Origin: Candidatus Avelusimicrobium pullarium
GTDB lineage: Bacteria > Elusimicrobiota > Elusimicrobia > Elusimicrobiales > Elusimicrobiaceae
Length of the DNA: 64,000 bases
NCBI GenBank assembly: GCA_944323745.1
Contig: CALUTQ010000001.1
Span: 734,863-798,862 of the forward strand
Direction: 5' to 3'
Part shown: positions 26,982 through 36,117 of the stretch, in pieces
Numbering within the stretch: position 1 is the stretch's first letter
Layout of the letters: every line of letters begins with the position of its first letter
Notes under the pieces: generated by a model
The model's database searches: none
What the model saw: the letters and a program-made list of their open reading frames with translations, nothing else
Told to the model about the DNA's origin: nothing
Translations under genes and position numbers: made by a program

Positions 26982-27539
26982 CTAAAAGGCCTGGTCCACC
27001 AGGTCGCACACGCTATGGCCGATAAAAATATGGCATTCCTGCACGCGCGGGGTATTGGGCCATTTAACCACAATAGGCAAATCGGCCACATCTTTGATGG
27101 TACCGCCGTCTTTGCCCAGCAGGGCCGCGGTATAGCAGCCGCGCTGTTTGGCCAGCTCCAGCGCCAGCTGTACGTTTTTGCTGTTGCCGGAGGTGGAAAT
27201 GCCTATCACCACGTCTCCTTTGCGGGCAAAACCGTCTATTTGGCGGGAAAACACCACGTCATAGCCGTAATCGTTGCCCACGGCCGTAACGGTAGAGGTG
27301 TTCGTGTTAAGTGCCAAAGCCGGAAAAGATTTGCGTTCTTTTTTAAAGCGGCCTACAAATTCCGCCGCTATGTGCTGTGCGTCCCCTGCGCTGCCGCCGT
27401 TGCCCATCAAAATGACCTGATTTCCGTTTTTAAAGGCTTTAATAATCTGGTCGGCCAGTTGCTGCACTTGGGCACCCAAATTTTCTTTTACATACGTTAC
27501 TGCGGCAATTAATTCATCGGCTTCTTTTTCAATAAACAT
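26982..27539 (-). CDS. gmhA: Sedoheptulose 7-phosphate isomerase (phosphoheptose isomerase)
   Basis: The 185-residue SIS-domain protein matches GmhA, which makes D-glycero-D-manno-heptose 7-phosphate for the LPS inner core. GNGGSAGDAQHIAAEFVGRF, TAVGNDYGYD-type and GISTSGNSKNV motifs are visible. The ATG at 27539 was chosen because GGAG lies a few bases upstream. A TTG at 27557 overlapping the batE stop is the alternative. Other heptose genes are not in this window. The heptose product implies an outer membrane with LPS. Confidence 0.9.
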   Translation of the reverse strand: MFIEKEADELIAAVTYVKENLGAQVQQLADQIIKAFKNGNQVILMGNGGSAGDAQHIAAEFVGRFKKERKSFPALALNTNTSTVTAVGNDYGYDVVFSRQIDGFARKGDVVIGISTSGNSKNVQLALELAKQRGCYTAALLGKDGGTIKDVADLPIVVKWPNTPRVQECHIFIGHSVCDLVDQAF

Positions 27540-27553
27540 ACAGGCTCCGTTCT

Positions 27554-28273
27554 TCAAATTTTTTCCAAAGCGTCGGCTTCTATCCAGCCTTGCAAGCCCT
27601 GCGATTTAACGACAACATCGTACCAATTGTCTTTTGTGTCCTGCACCAGCAACAAATGACCCTGCCCGATATTGGCACTGGCCGGAAAGTTGGTGCCCGG
27701 CCCGCTGCGCAGCTCGGCAATAGGGGCGGCTACGACGGCAAGGGGGGCCTTTTCCAGCTTGGAGCGCCAGGTGTACCAAGCGGCAAGCAACACAAAAACG
27801 ACCAATACGCTTAAGGCCATTTTGCCAAAGCGGCGTTTAAGCAGCCATACACAGGCCAAAGAACAAAACAACCATAAGCCTAAGAGCATTAAGCCTTTCA
27901 GTTCGTTAAGGCGCAGGCTGAAAAACATACGGTGCATTATTTCCGGCATACCGGCCGGCACCAGACGTTCCCCGCTGTTTTGCAGAGCCATAGACAAATT
28001 ATGGCGTATGTCTTTGTCTCTGGGGGACAGCCGAAAGGCACGGTAATAATTGGCCACGGCCAAACCCAGACTGCCCATTTTAAAATAGCAGTTTCCTATA
28101 TTGTAATAAAGATGAGGGTCGTTTGGATAGTTCTGCAATAAATCTTCGTACTCGCCCAAAGCGGCGGCAAATTTGCCGCTGCGGTACATTTCTTCGGCAT
28201 TTTGCATATCTGCCGCGGCCGCCGGCAGCAGCCACAAGGCGCACAGGCTTAGCGCAAGAAACAGTTTTTTCAT
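27554..28273 (-). CDS. batE: BatE-like protein with TPR and SH3b domains
   Basis: The 239-residue protein has a signal peptide, two to three TPR units (about 22-105), two transmembrane segments near 125-175 and a bacterial SH3 domain at about 180-239 (AELRSGPGTNFP...GWIEADAL). This domain order is that of BatE, the last gene of Bacteroides-type aerotolerance operons. The start overlaps batD (ATGA). Its molecular role is unproven. The SH3b part may bind peptidoglycan or peptides in the periplasm. Confidence 0.82.
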   Translation of the reverse strand: MKKLFLALSLCALWLLPAAAADMQNAEEMYRSGKFAAALGEYEDLLQNYPNDPHLYYNIGNCYFKMGSLGLAVANYYRAFRLSPRDKDIRHNLSMALQNSGERLVPAGMPEIMHRMFFSLRLNELKGLMLLGLWLFCSLACVWLLKRRFGKMALSVLVVFVLLAAWYTWRSKLEKAPLAVVAAPIAELRSGPGTNFPASANIGQGHLLLVQDTKDNWYDVVVKSQGLQGWIEADALEKI

Positions 28274-30090
28274 AGGCGGCCTCCTTTATCCATATCCTTC
28301 ATCAGTTCGGCGGCCTGACGCGAAAGTTCCGCCGTGCCTTCGCCTTGCAAATCCACCGGTGCAAAGCGGGCGGCATCCACGCGCTGCCATAATGTTTCAA
28401 AACGTTTTACCAGCGGTTCGGGGCAGCCGCGTTTTTTAAGAGCGGCCGAAATATTGCGCAGCGGCAGGCTGGCCGTATGCACCCCGTAACGAATAGCCAA
28501 ATAAACAGACAGGGCATCTGCCACGGCTTCTTCGCTTTCGGCATTTTTAAGCTGCGCCCGTGCCTTGGCCAGGGCCCGTTTGCCGGCCAAAGTCTTTTTG
28601 TCCAGCAGGGCAAAAACGGCGCAAACGGCCAAGAGTGCCACAAAAATATAGGTTAAAAAGTTCCAGCGGGCCAATGTGGATAGCAAGGAGTCTTGCTCCG
28701 GTGCGATATCGGCTTTTAAATAGCGTATATCCTGTCCTAATTGTCTAAAGCCGCCGCCTAAATCGGAATGGGCGCCGAAATCAAAACCGGTGTCTGCCTT
28801 GGTGGAGGGGGACACTTCTATAGAAATGGGTTTGGTGCGTATGGTGCGGTAGGCCCCGGCCTGCGGGTCAAAATAAGACCAGTCCAGCGCCGGAATGGTG
28901 TACGTGCCCGAAGAAACAGGTACCAGTACCGTCTTGAAAATTTTATAGCTTTTTAAAGCGCCGTTAGCGGGCACGGTGCCGGAGTTGGAGACAACGTCAT
29001 ACACTTTAAACCCCGTCATATTGGAAAGTTTTAAGTCGGAGGTGGGTTTTAAGTTGCCCGGCCCGTTTACGTTTACCGTCAGGTTGACGGCCTCGCCCGC
29101 TTCCACGCTGGTTCTGTCTGCCGAAGCGGAAATCGTGTAGCCTTTGCCCACGGCTCCGTAAAAGCTTTTGGGTTTACCCGCTTCCGGCACGGCGCGTATC
29201 GTGAGCGGGACCACATTGGAAGAAACGGTTTCTTCTTCTTGTCCCACCGCGGCGAACATACGGTCAAACATAGACAGACGCAAATTGGTGGCCGGAATAT
29301 AGCGCACGGAGGCTGCACCCGCTTGCGCCTTGCCGGGGGTTACACCGGATACGGCATAGCGCTTTTCCATATACAAATATGCTTTGCCGCCGATGGTTTG
29401 CCGCCCTTCGGAGGTGGATATTTCTTCCATAAACAGGTTGGAAATGGAAGGCGGCGTATAAGGGGCATTATCCAAAAAAGGCCGCGTATAGTAAAAGCGC
29501 ACACCCAAAGTGGCCGTTTGGTTTACGTAAGGGGAATTATTATCAACGGCGGCCACCATAAAAAAGTCTTTATCTCCGTTGCGTGCGGCGGCATTATACA
29601 AATCCCGTTCCAGCGGCGGCATATCAGCCGGGGCCTGCTCTATGGGAGCGGCGGTTTTGGGGGAGGCGGACGGAGTGGCATTTTTGGCGCTGCGGGCAGG
29701 CTGTTTGGCCGCCGTATTGGTGCGGAAAACCGTTATGTCTATCGGGTCCGTCTTGTAAATTTTATTGCCGTAGCTTAACGTGACGGGGCCGATAGTGGTT
29801 TTGCCGGGGAAGCGCGGCAGCATTACATATTCAAACGTCGTAACCGCGTGAAAATTGTTGATTTGTTTGGAAGACGAACGGGCGTATACGTTAAAAGCCG
29901 GCATACTGGGCAGCTGGGGGGAAATATTGGACGCGGTCCCGTCCACCGTTACGGTCAAAATAAGTTCATCCTCCATTGTAAGGGTGGTTTTATTGACCGA
30001 TGCCGTCATCGTTATGCCGTTTAGATCCAGCGCGGCGTGCAAGGCCATCGGACACAACAGACACAAAATAAGCAAAATACGTTTCCACAT
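28270..30090 (-). CDS. batD: BatD-like oxygen-tolerance protein
   Basis: The 606-residue protein has a signal peptide and a long periplasmic region of repeated immunoglobulin-like beta domains (TMEDELILTVTVDG, VEAGEAVNLTVNVNGPGNLK). A single transmembrane segment near 490-510 and a cytoplasmic helical tail follow. This is the BatD layout. BatD is thought to act with the von Willebrand A proteins BatA and BatB in the inner membrane, with MoxR as the ATPase. It is separated from batC by one base and overlaps batE. Confidence 0.87.
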   Translation of the reverse strand: MWKRILLILCLLCPMALHAALDLNGITMTASVNKTTLTMEDELILTVTVDGTASNISPQLPSMPAFNVYARSSSKQINNFHAVTTFEYVMLPRFPGKTTIGPVTLSYGNKIYKTDPIDITVFRTNTAAKQPARSAKNATPSASPKTAAPIEQAPADMPPLERDLYNAAARNGDKDFFMVAAVDNNSPYVNQTATLGVRFYYTRPFLDNAPYTPPSISNLFMEEISTSEGRQTIGGKAYLYMEKRYAVSGVTPGKAQAGAASVRYIPATNLRLSMFDRMFAAVGQEEETVSSNVVPLTIRAVPEAGKPKSFYGAVGKGYTISASADRTSVEAGEAVNLTVNVNGPGNLKPTSDLKLSNMTGFKVYDVVSNSGTVPANGALKSYKIFKTVLVPVSSGTYTIPALDWSYFDPQAGAYRTIRTKPISIEVSPSTKADTGFDFGAHSDLGGGFRQLGQDIRYLKADIAPEQDSLLSTLARWNFLTYIFVALLAVCAVFALLDKKTLAGKRALAKARAQLKNAESEEAVADALSVYLAIRYGVHTASLPLRNISAALKKRGCPEPLVKRFETLWQRVDAARFAPVDLQGEGTAELSRQAAELMKDMDKGGRL

Positions 30091-30091
30091 A

Positions 30092-30745
30092 TTACCAATC
30101 CTTCTCTACGTTGCTCTCTTGCGCGCGGTTTGAAGACGCACTGGGGCGATATTCATTTTCTTTGGCCATAGACATTACCCTGTCTGCGGCGCTTTTGTCC
30201 AGCTGGTTTTGCTGATCCTGCTGGGGTTGGCGCTGCTGGGAAGACTGGCCTTTGTCGTCTTGGTTTTGTTGGCTTTGATTGCCGGAATTTTGGTCTTGGT
30301 TATCGCTGTTGTTTTGATTTTCGTTGTTTTGCTGTTCCTGCTGCAAGATTAACTGTAAATTGTGTATGGCTTCTTTGTCCTGCGGGTCTTTTAAAATGGC
30401 TTCTTTGTATGCGGCAATGGCTTGTTCTTTATTGCCGGCCCGATAGTAGGCATTGCCCAAATTATACAAGGCGCTTTGGGCATAATCTCCTTGCAGCTGG
30501 GCGGCTTTTTTATAGGCGTCCTGCGCTTGTGTATATTCGTTTAAACGGTAATAGGCATTGCCGGCGTTAAACAGCGCGCGTTGGTTATTGGGGTCTGTTT
30601 TTAAAATTTCGTTGTAACTGTTGAGCGCAGAGCCGTATTTTTGGTCTTTGTAAAACTCGCCCCCTTGGCGCAGCTGCCCGCGCACGCCGGCCTGCAGGGC
30701 CGCGCAAGAAAACAGCACCAAAAGAAATAAGCAAATTTTACGCAT
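30092..30745 (-). CDS. batC: BatC-like TPR protein with glutamine/asparagine-rich tail
   Basis: The 217-residue protein has a signal peptide and three TPR units (about 35-130), then about 55 residues dominated by Gln, Asn and Asp. A short conserved end follows (DRVMSMAKENEYRP). BatC proteins of Bacteroides and Leptospira have the same TPR core. The Q/N-rich stretch is low complexity and probably disordered. It lies between batB and batD in the operon. Confidence 0.82.
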   Translation of the reverse strand: MRKICLFLLVLFSCAALQAGVRGQLRQGGEFYKDQKYGSALNSYNEILKTDPNNQRALFNAGNAYYRLNEYTQAQDAYKKAAQLQGDYAQSALYNLGNAYYRAGNKEQAIAAYKEAILKDPQDKEAIHNLQLILQQEQQNNENQNNSDNQDQNSGNQSQQNQDDKGQSSQQRQPQQDQQNQLDKSAADRVMSMAKENEYRPSASSNRAQESNVEKDW

Positions 30746-30753
30746 ACTTTATT

Positions 30754-31791
30754 TTACCTTTTTTCCTCGTTGTTAGCCTCAGGGCTTTTGCGTGCCCTGT
30801 AGGGCAAAGCCAGCCATACCAGCAAACACAAAACCGCCGCAAAAAGCGGTATTTGATAGCGGTTTTTGTAGCGTGCGCGGGAAGAAGCCGCACTGCGGCT
30901 GCGGTCTAAATCTTTTACGCTTTCTTCCACTTTAACCGCCACTTGTGCCGGCGTGGTGTATTTAATATACACCCCCTGCGTGGCCGCCGCTAAAGCGGCC
31001 AGGCTTTGCTCGTCCAATTTGCTGACGACCGTTTTGCCTTCCCGGTCTTTTTTATATTCCAGCACTTTGCCCGATACGTCGGTGCGCTGCGGAATCAGTT
31101 CCCCTTGCGTCGTGCCAATGCCGATGGCAATGATGCGTATACCTTCCTGCTGGGCAATGTCCTGCGCTTCTTTCAGTTCTTCGGGAGAATGGTCTTCCCC
31201 GTCGGTTAAAATAATCAGGGCTTTTTTGCCCGGATACTTGGCCAGCATATGGGCGGCCAGTTTGACGGGGGCCGCCAACGACGTGCCCGGTACGGGCAGC
31301 ATATCGGCCTGCAAAGAAGAAATAAAATATTTTAAAGCGTCCTCATCGGTGGTAATGGGGCATTGAATATAGGCTTTGGAGGTAAAGGCAATTAGCCCGA
31401 TGCGCTCGTCCTGCAGGTGCGAAATAAGCATACGCAGCATATTTTTGGCGCTGTCAAGCCGGTCGGGGTGTACGTCGCGTGCACGCATAGAGGCGGAAAC
31501 GTCCACTGCAATGACGGCTTGGGCAAAATCGCCTTCTGCACGCACAATTTCCAACCCCCACTGGGGGCGGGCCAACGCGGCAAAAGCCAGCAAAATGCCG
31601 CAGAAAAGCAGAATGTTTTTTGCCGTGTGCAGTTTGTCTCCGCCGCCGGTCAGGCGGGCAAAGGCGGCCGGCGCAAACAGCGCGTCTGTGATGTGCCGTT
31701 TTATTTTTCCGCCCAGCCAAAACACCAACCCCAGCAGGGCCAAAACTGCCAATGCATACAAAAAATAAACGGGTTGTTCAAATAATTGCAT
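30754..31791 (-). CDS. batB: BatB-like von Willebrand factor A membrane protein
   Basis: The 345-residue protein has two N-terminal transmembrane helices (about 8-28 and 58-75), a VWA domain and a C-terminal helix near 315-335. The metal-ion-dependent adhesion site is intact: D97-V-S99-A-S101, with a later TDGEDHS. VWA domains bind a partner through a divalent ion, and in Bat operons BatA and BatB form a membrane complex. One base separates it from batA. Confidence 0.88.
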   Translation of the reverse strand: MQLFEQPVYFLYALAVLALLGLVFWLGGKIKRHITDALFAPAAFARLTGGGDKLHTAKNILLFCGILLAFAALARPQWGLEIVRAEGDFAQAVIAVDVSASMRARDVHPDRLDSAKNMLRMLISHLQDERIGLIAFTSKAYIQCPITTDEDALKYFISSLQADMLPVPGTSLAAPVKLAAHMLAKYPGKKALIILTDGEDHSPEELKEAQDIAQQEGIRIIAIGIGTTQGELIPQRTDVSGKVLEYKKDREGKTVVSKLDEQSLAALAAATQGVYIKYTTPAQVAVKVEESVKDLDRSRSAASSRARYKNRYQIPLFAAVLCLLVWLALPYRARKSPEANNEEKR

Positions 31792-31792
31792 A

Positions 31793-32923
31793 TCAGGGCA
31801 CCTTAATAAAAATCAATTTTCCAAGCACCAGCCCCAGCACCACCAGCAACAGCCCCGCCAGCAGGAAGGGGCGGTAAGCGTCGTTTTGACTGACGCGTGC
31901 GGCTTGGGTAAAATCTGTTTTTTCCAAATTATTGATTTCATCGTAAATATTTTGCAGCTCCAGCTCGTTTTTGGCACGGTAGAATTTGCCGCCGGTGGCT
32001 TTGGCAATTTCCATCAGCAGGCCTTCGTCAATTTCGTCTTCCTGGCTGGAAAATATGGTCGTCCCAGGTGGGCTGGCAGTGGCGATGGTGTATACTTTTA
32101 TGCCATACGCCGCGGCGGCTTTGGCCGCCAGCAGGGGGGCTAAGGCGCCTGCATTGTTGGAGCCGTCCGTAAGCAGCAAAATGATTTTGCTTTTGGCGGC
32201 GCTGTCTTTTAAATGGCTGGAGGCTACGCCCAGCGCGTCGCCGATGGCGGTTAAATTAGGGTCCACAATACCCATAAACAAAGAGGCTACCAGTTCCTGC
32301 ACGGCGTCGTGATCCAGCGTAAGCGGGGCGGAAAGGGCCGCATTTTTGGCAAAGACCACCAAACCGATACGGTCGTTAAAACGTTTGCTGATGAAATTGA
32401 TAGCCGTTTTTTGGGCCGCCACAAAACGCGACGGATAAAAATCGCGGTTAGCCATACTGGCCGAAGCGTCAATAATCAGCATAATGTCTATCCCCTGTGT
32501 GGGCGGCAGTTTGGCGGTGCTGATGCTGACCGGCCGCGCCAAAGCAATAATAAACAGACACAGCCCGCCTAAAATAAGCCCCAAAGGCAGCCAACGCGTA
32601 AATAAGGCGCGCAGCGAAAAAGTCTGCGGCAGAAAGCCGGCCAGCGGGTAATCTATGGCCGGGCTGAAACAGCGCGCCCAAAACATTCGGCCGGCCAGCA
32701 GTATGGCCGGTAAAATAAGCAGCAGCAAGAACCAAGGGTTTAAAAAGGTAAAACGTCCGCCGCCGGCTTTTTCGGCCAACATACCGGCCGCCAGCAGCAG
32801 GGTGGTCAGGGCAAAAACCAGCACGGCGCTTCCCGTCAGACGGGGCAGTTTGTTCAAAACGGAGTTGGCAATAAGCGCCGCCACCAAAAGCCCTAAAGAA
32901 ATTAAAAAGAATGTGCCGAACAT
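31793..32923 (-). CDS. batA: BatA-like von Willebrand factor A membrane protein with N-terminal extension
   Basis: The 376-residue protein carries a VWA domain with an intact MIDAS motif (D152-A-S154-A-S156; later LLTDGSNNAG). Before the usual BatA start (FLNPWFLLLLILP at about 60) there are some 58 extra residues forming two additional membrane helices. A final helix lies near 350-370. BatA usually begins at the FxxP segment, so this extension is unusual; an alternative start within the sequence cannot be excluded. It directly follows the DUF4381-like gene. Confidence 0.86.
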   Translation of the reverse strand: MFGTFFLISLGLLVAALIANSVLNKLPRLTGSAVLVFALTTLLLAAGMLAEKAGGGRFTFLNPWFLLLLILPAILLAGRMFWARCFSPAIDYPLAGFLPQTFSLRALFTRWLPLGLILGGLCLFIIALARPVSISTAKLPPTQGIDIMLIIDASASMANRDFYPSRFVAAQKTAINFISKRFNDRIGLVVFAKNAALSAPLTLDHDAVQELVASLFMGIVDPNLTAIGDALGVASSHLKDSAAKSKIILLLTDGSNNAGALAPLLAAKAAAAYGIKVYTIATASPPGTTIFSSQEDEIDEGLLMEIAKATGGKFYRAKNELELQNIYDEINNLEKTDFTQAARVSQNDAYRPFLLAGLLLVVLGLVLGKLIFIKVP

Positions 32924-33853
32924 TTATTTTTCCTCCTTTAACTCTACAGGTTGGGGGGAGGTTTTTTTCACGAGCGTTTGCACGGCATTTACGTCTTGGT
33001 GCATCGTGTCCTGCGTCGGGGTTACTTTGGCAAATTTAACCAGATCGGACGAGTTCAAATATTCCCGCAATACTTGCAATAGCGGGGCCAGCTGCGGCGT
33101 TTTGCGTGCGCGGCGCAGTAATTCGGCAGAGGTGTCGGACGATACATCCTGCTGAAAACGCCGCCAAAAATATTCGCGCAAAATAGAGCCCAGCTCAATA
33201 TAAAACACTTTATATTGGCCCTTTTCCCACAAGCCGCTTTGCAGCAGGGTTTCTATTTTGGACAAAGCAATAATGTCTGCCGGACGGGTGTCTTGGGTTT
33301 CTTTGGCCAAAATATGCTTGGCTTTTACGTCTTTCCAAAACCACCGCGTGAAATAAACAATGCAGGCCGCCGCAAGCAGTGCCAGCAGCCAGAAAAGCAG
33401 ACTGGTCGGAATGTAAGGCGGGCGGATATCGCGCAGGGTTTTTTCTTTAAAATAAGATACCGGTTTAACGTCAATGTGTTTTTCGTCTCCCCGTACGGAA
33501 GCCGTTGTTTTGCCGCCGGCTTGTTCTTTTAAGTCAAACTGCACCGCCGTAAAGGTGGAAACGCCCAACGTAAAAGGCATAAACGTCAAATCATACGCCA
33601 CGGTGCCGGGGGAAAGGGGCGTGCTTTTTTCTGCCGTCAGTTCAAACTGGGGCGGCAGGCTTTCTTTGTTTAATTCTACCACGCGGCCAGGGGTATGGGC
33701 CAGCTCAAAGTGTACGTCAAAAGGGGTGGAAAAGACCGCTTCGGCCGGTACATCCTGCGCAATAACAGCCAACGGCTCCTGCGGCGTGTTTTGTGCGCCG
33801 GCCAGCGGTGCCAGAAAGGCTAAAAACAAAACGGACATCAATGTTTTTTTCAT
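32924..33853 (-). CDS. BatD-/DUF4381-like membrane protein of the Bat operon
   Basis: The 309-residue protein has a signal peptide, a periplasmic beta-rich domain of about 140 residues and one transmembrane helix near 160-180. A cytoplasmic helical region follows, with KVFYIELGSILREYFWRRF and a late LREYLNSSDLVKFAK. The cytoplasmic part resembles proteins found beside moxR-DUF58 genes in Bacteroidetes. It probably links the DUF58 protein and the VWA proteins, but this is inferred from position. Its start overlaps the DUF58 gene (ATGA). Confidence 0.68.
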   Translation of the reverse strand: MKKTLMSVLFLAFLAPLAGAQNTPQEPLAVIAQDVPAEAVFSTPFDVHFELAHTPGRVVELNKESLPPQFELTAEKSTPLSPGTVAYDLTFMPFTLGVSTFTAVQFDLKEQAGGKTTASVRGDEKHIDVKPVSYFKEKTLRDIRPPYIPTSLLFWLLALLAAACIVYFTRWFWKDVKAKHILAKETQDTRPADIIALSKIETLLQSGLWEKGQYKVFYIELGSILREYFWRRFQQDVSSDTSAELLRRARKTPQLAPLLQVLREYLNSSDLVKFAKVTPTQDTMHQDVNAVQTLVKKTSPQPVELKEEK

Positions 33854-34746
33854 CTTTTTATTTTCCTTGCGCGGCGTTTGAAAAATTCAATCACGGGGTC
33901 TGCCGGCGGCAGGGCCGTATCAACCAAAATACCTTCTATTTTAAGCGGGTTAAAAATTTCCGCAAGTTGTTTTTCCCATACGTCTCTGCGCAGGGCAAGC
34001 AGTTGGTTAAACTCGGCCGAGGCCAAAGACAGGAAGCGTTCTTCCCCTGTTTCGGGGTCGCGTACGGTCAAGCAGGCGTGCACGGCGGGAAGGGCCTTTT
34101 CCAGCCGGTCTTCTATAATAACGGGAATTAAATCAAATTTTTTAGCAGCCAGACGCAACGGTTGGGCAAAAGACTGCGGCTCGGCCAGAAAATCGGATAT
34201 AAAAATAAGAATGCCCTGTCTTTTAATGACCTTGGAAAGCATTGTCAACGCCAGGGCAATGTCCGTGCCGGTGCCTTGCGGTTCAAAGGCAATCAGTTCG
34301 CGTATTAGGCGCAGAATGTGCTTTTTGCCTTTTTTGGGGGGAACAAACAATTCCACTTTGTCCGAAAATAAAAGCAGCCCCACTTTGTCGCCATTTTTTA
34401 AGGCGGAAAAGGCAAACAGCGCGGCCAGTTCGGCGGCGGCCTCTTGTTTGAATTTGTCAAAAGAACCAAACCGTTGGGAAGCCGACACGTCACAGGCAAT
34501 CATCAGCGTCAGTTCGCGTTCTTCGTTAAATTTTTTGACGTACGGCGTTGCGCTGCGTGCCGTAACGTTCCAGTCTATGGAGCGCACGTCGTCGCCCGGG
34601 GTATATTCGCGCACTTCGGCAAATTCAATGCCTTGGCCTTTAAAGGCGCTAAGATACTCCCCGGCAAACGTTTCTTCCACCAGTTTGCCGGTTTGTATTT
34701 CAATTTGCCGTACCTTTTTTAAAATGTCGGCCGTATCCATACGCAT
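33850..34746 (-). CDS. DUF58-domain protein (VWA-like) of the MoxR/Bat system
   Basis: The 298-residue protein contains the DUF58 signature: EYTPGDDVRSIDWNVTAR near residue 50, followed by a VWA-like fold (MIACDVSASQRFG). DUF58 proteins are regular neighbours of MoxR ATPases and are thought to be cytoplasmic partners. No membrane helix is visible. It starts 23 bases after moxR. Confidence 0.88.
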   Translation of the reverse strand: MRMDTADILKKVRQIEIQTGKLVEETFAGEYLSAFKGQGIEFAEVREYTPGDDVRSIDWNVTARSATPYVKKFNEERELTLMIACDVSASQRFGSFDKFKQEAAAELAALFAFSALKNGDKVGLLLFSDKVELFVPPKKGKKHILRLIRELIAFEPQGTGTDIALALTMLSKVIKRQGILIFISDFLAEPQSFAQPLRLAAKKFDLIPVIIEDRLEKALPAVHACLTVRDPETGEERFLSLASAEFNQLLALRRDVWEKQLAEIFNPLKIEGILVDTALPPADPVIEFFKRRARKIKR

Positions 34747-34769
34747 AGCAACGTTCCTCTGCTGTGCAA

Positions 34770-35753
34770 TTAAGGTACGTCCACGGCTTCAAAGATTTCT
34801 TTGACGATTTGGTCGGAGGTAATGTTTTCGGCTTCGGCCTCATAAGTAAGCAACACGCGGTGGCGCAATACGTCCAGCCCGACGGCTTTGATGTCTTCGG
34901 GTGTTACGTAGCCGCGCCCGTTTAAAAAGGCGTACGCTTTGGCCGCCTGCGTCAGGAAAATGGTGGCACGCGGGCTGGCGCCGTAAGCAATAAAAGAGGC
35001 CAGTTTATCCAGCTTATAGTCTTTGGGGCTGCGGGTGGCAAACACCAGTTCTACAATATAATTTTTTATTTTTTCGTCTACATAAATACCGTCCACCACG
35101 TTGCGGGCTTTTAAAATCATTTCCGGCGTGACGGAAGTATTGAGTGCAATAGGCTGGTGGGAAGCCATCCGTTCCAAAATCAGTTTTTCTTCTTCTTTGG
35201 TGGGGTAGGTGATGAGCACTTTAAGCATAAAGCGGTCCACCTGTGCTTCGGGCAGGGGGTAGGTACCTTCCTGCTCCACGGGGTTTTGGGTAGCCAACAC
35301 CATAAACGGAGCGGGCAGTTTATAAGTCTGTTCGCCGATGGTTACCTGTCTTTCCTGCATAGCTTCCAAGAGGGCGCTTTGCACTTTGGCGGGGGAACGG
35401 TTAATTTCGTCTGCCAGCACAAAGTTGGAAAACACAGGCCCGCGTTTGGGGTAAAACAACCCGTCTTTGGGGTTAAAAATCAACGTACCGGTAATATCGG
35501 CGGGCAGCAAATCGGGCGTAAACTGAATGCGCTGAAATTGCGCGTGAATGGCCGAAGCCAACGTTTTGACGGCCAAGGTTTTGGCCAAGCCGGGCACGCC
35601 TTCAATCAAAATGTGTCCGTCGGCCAGCAGGGCGACGAGCATTTTTTCAATGAGGTCTTCCTGCCCGACGATGACTTTGCTGACTTCTCTTTTTAAATCT
35701 TGCAAAAACAAACTTTCGGCTTGAACTTGTTTATTTAGCGTCGTAATGTCCAT
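34770..35753 (-). CDS. MoxR-family AAA+ ATPase
   Basis: The 327-residue ATPase has the MoxR core: P-loop GVPGLAKT at 52-59, Walker B VLADEINRSP, ALLEAMQERQVT and sensor ATQNPVEQEGTYPLPEAQVDRF. A C-terminal lid with YGASPRATI follows. MoxR proteins act as chaperone-like motors for VWA-protein complexes, and here the partners are the seven genes downstream. A GGGAGGGG ribosome site precedes the ATG, and a candidate promoter lies near 35.82 kb. Confidence 0.95.
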   Translation of the reverse strand: MDITTLNKQVQAESLFLQDLKREVSKVIVGQEDLIEKMLVALLADGHILIEGVPGLAKTLAVKTLASAIHAQFQRIQFTPDLLPADITGTLIFNPKDGLFYPKRGPVFSNFVLADEINRSPAKVQSALLEAMQERQVTIGEQTYKLPAPFMVLATQNPVEQEGTYPLPEAQVDRFMLKVLITYPTKEEEKLILERMASHQPIALNTSVTPEMILKARNVVDGIYVDEKIKNYIVELVFATRSPKDYKLDKLASFIAYGASPRATIFLTQAAKAYAFLNGRGYVTPEDIKAVGLDVLRHRVLLTYEAEAENITSDQIVKEIFEAVDVP

Positions 35754-36117
35754 AAACCCCTCCCTCTTATGCCGTTTGCGGGCCGTGCCGCCGAGGCACG
35801 GAACTGCTTTTCTTTATTATAACTAAAATTTTTGCCGGCGTAAAAGATATAAAAGATTATTTTTTGCAGAGATTTGAAAAAACGGTTTTTTGTCTCTTTG
35901 CAAACATCCGTTCCGTCTTTTAAAGCGTCTCTGTAAAACAAAGAGTTTAAGAAGGCAAAAAAATTACGCGCCGCTGTAATGCGGCGCGATAGGGTGGGTT
36001 GATAAACGGCGGGGTATTTATTTTTAACAGGTGCGAAATAACCCAAAATAAAGCAAAAAAAACCGCGCCCTGAAAGGACGCGGTTTGTTGGAGGAAATAA
36101 TTCGGCCCGAAGCCTTG
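35754..36117. other. Intergenic stretch between moxR and rplS with two hairpins
   Basis: No convincing gene is seen in these 364 bases. On the minus strand a TATAAT-like box is near 35816-35823 and could drive moxR. A hairpin GCGCCGC/GCGGCGC at 35969-35988 is followed on the minus strand by TAATTTTTTT, like a terminator, although the rplS terminator already lies at 36055-36087. The ~70 bases between them could encode a small RNA. Further left are A/T-rich sequence and repeated GTCTCT. Confidence 0.4.
36055..36087 (-). terminator. Terminator after rplS
   Basis: On the minus strand AACCGCGTCCT and the opposing GCGCGGTT arm pair with one imperfect position and are followed by a run of T residues. 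Confidence 0.85.

Noticed and set aside
35735-36046. Minus-strand frame of 103 codons reaching into the moxR start
   Set aside because: It has no ribosome site or domain and covers hairpins and an A/T-rich promoter-like stretch; I treat it as intergenic.
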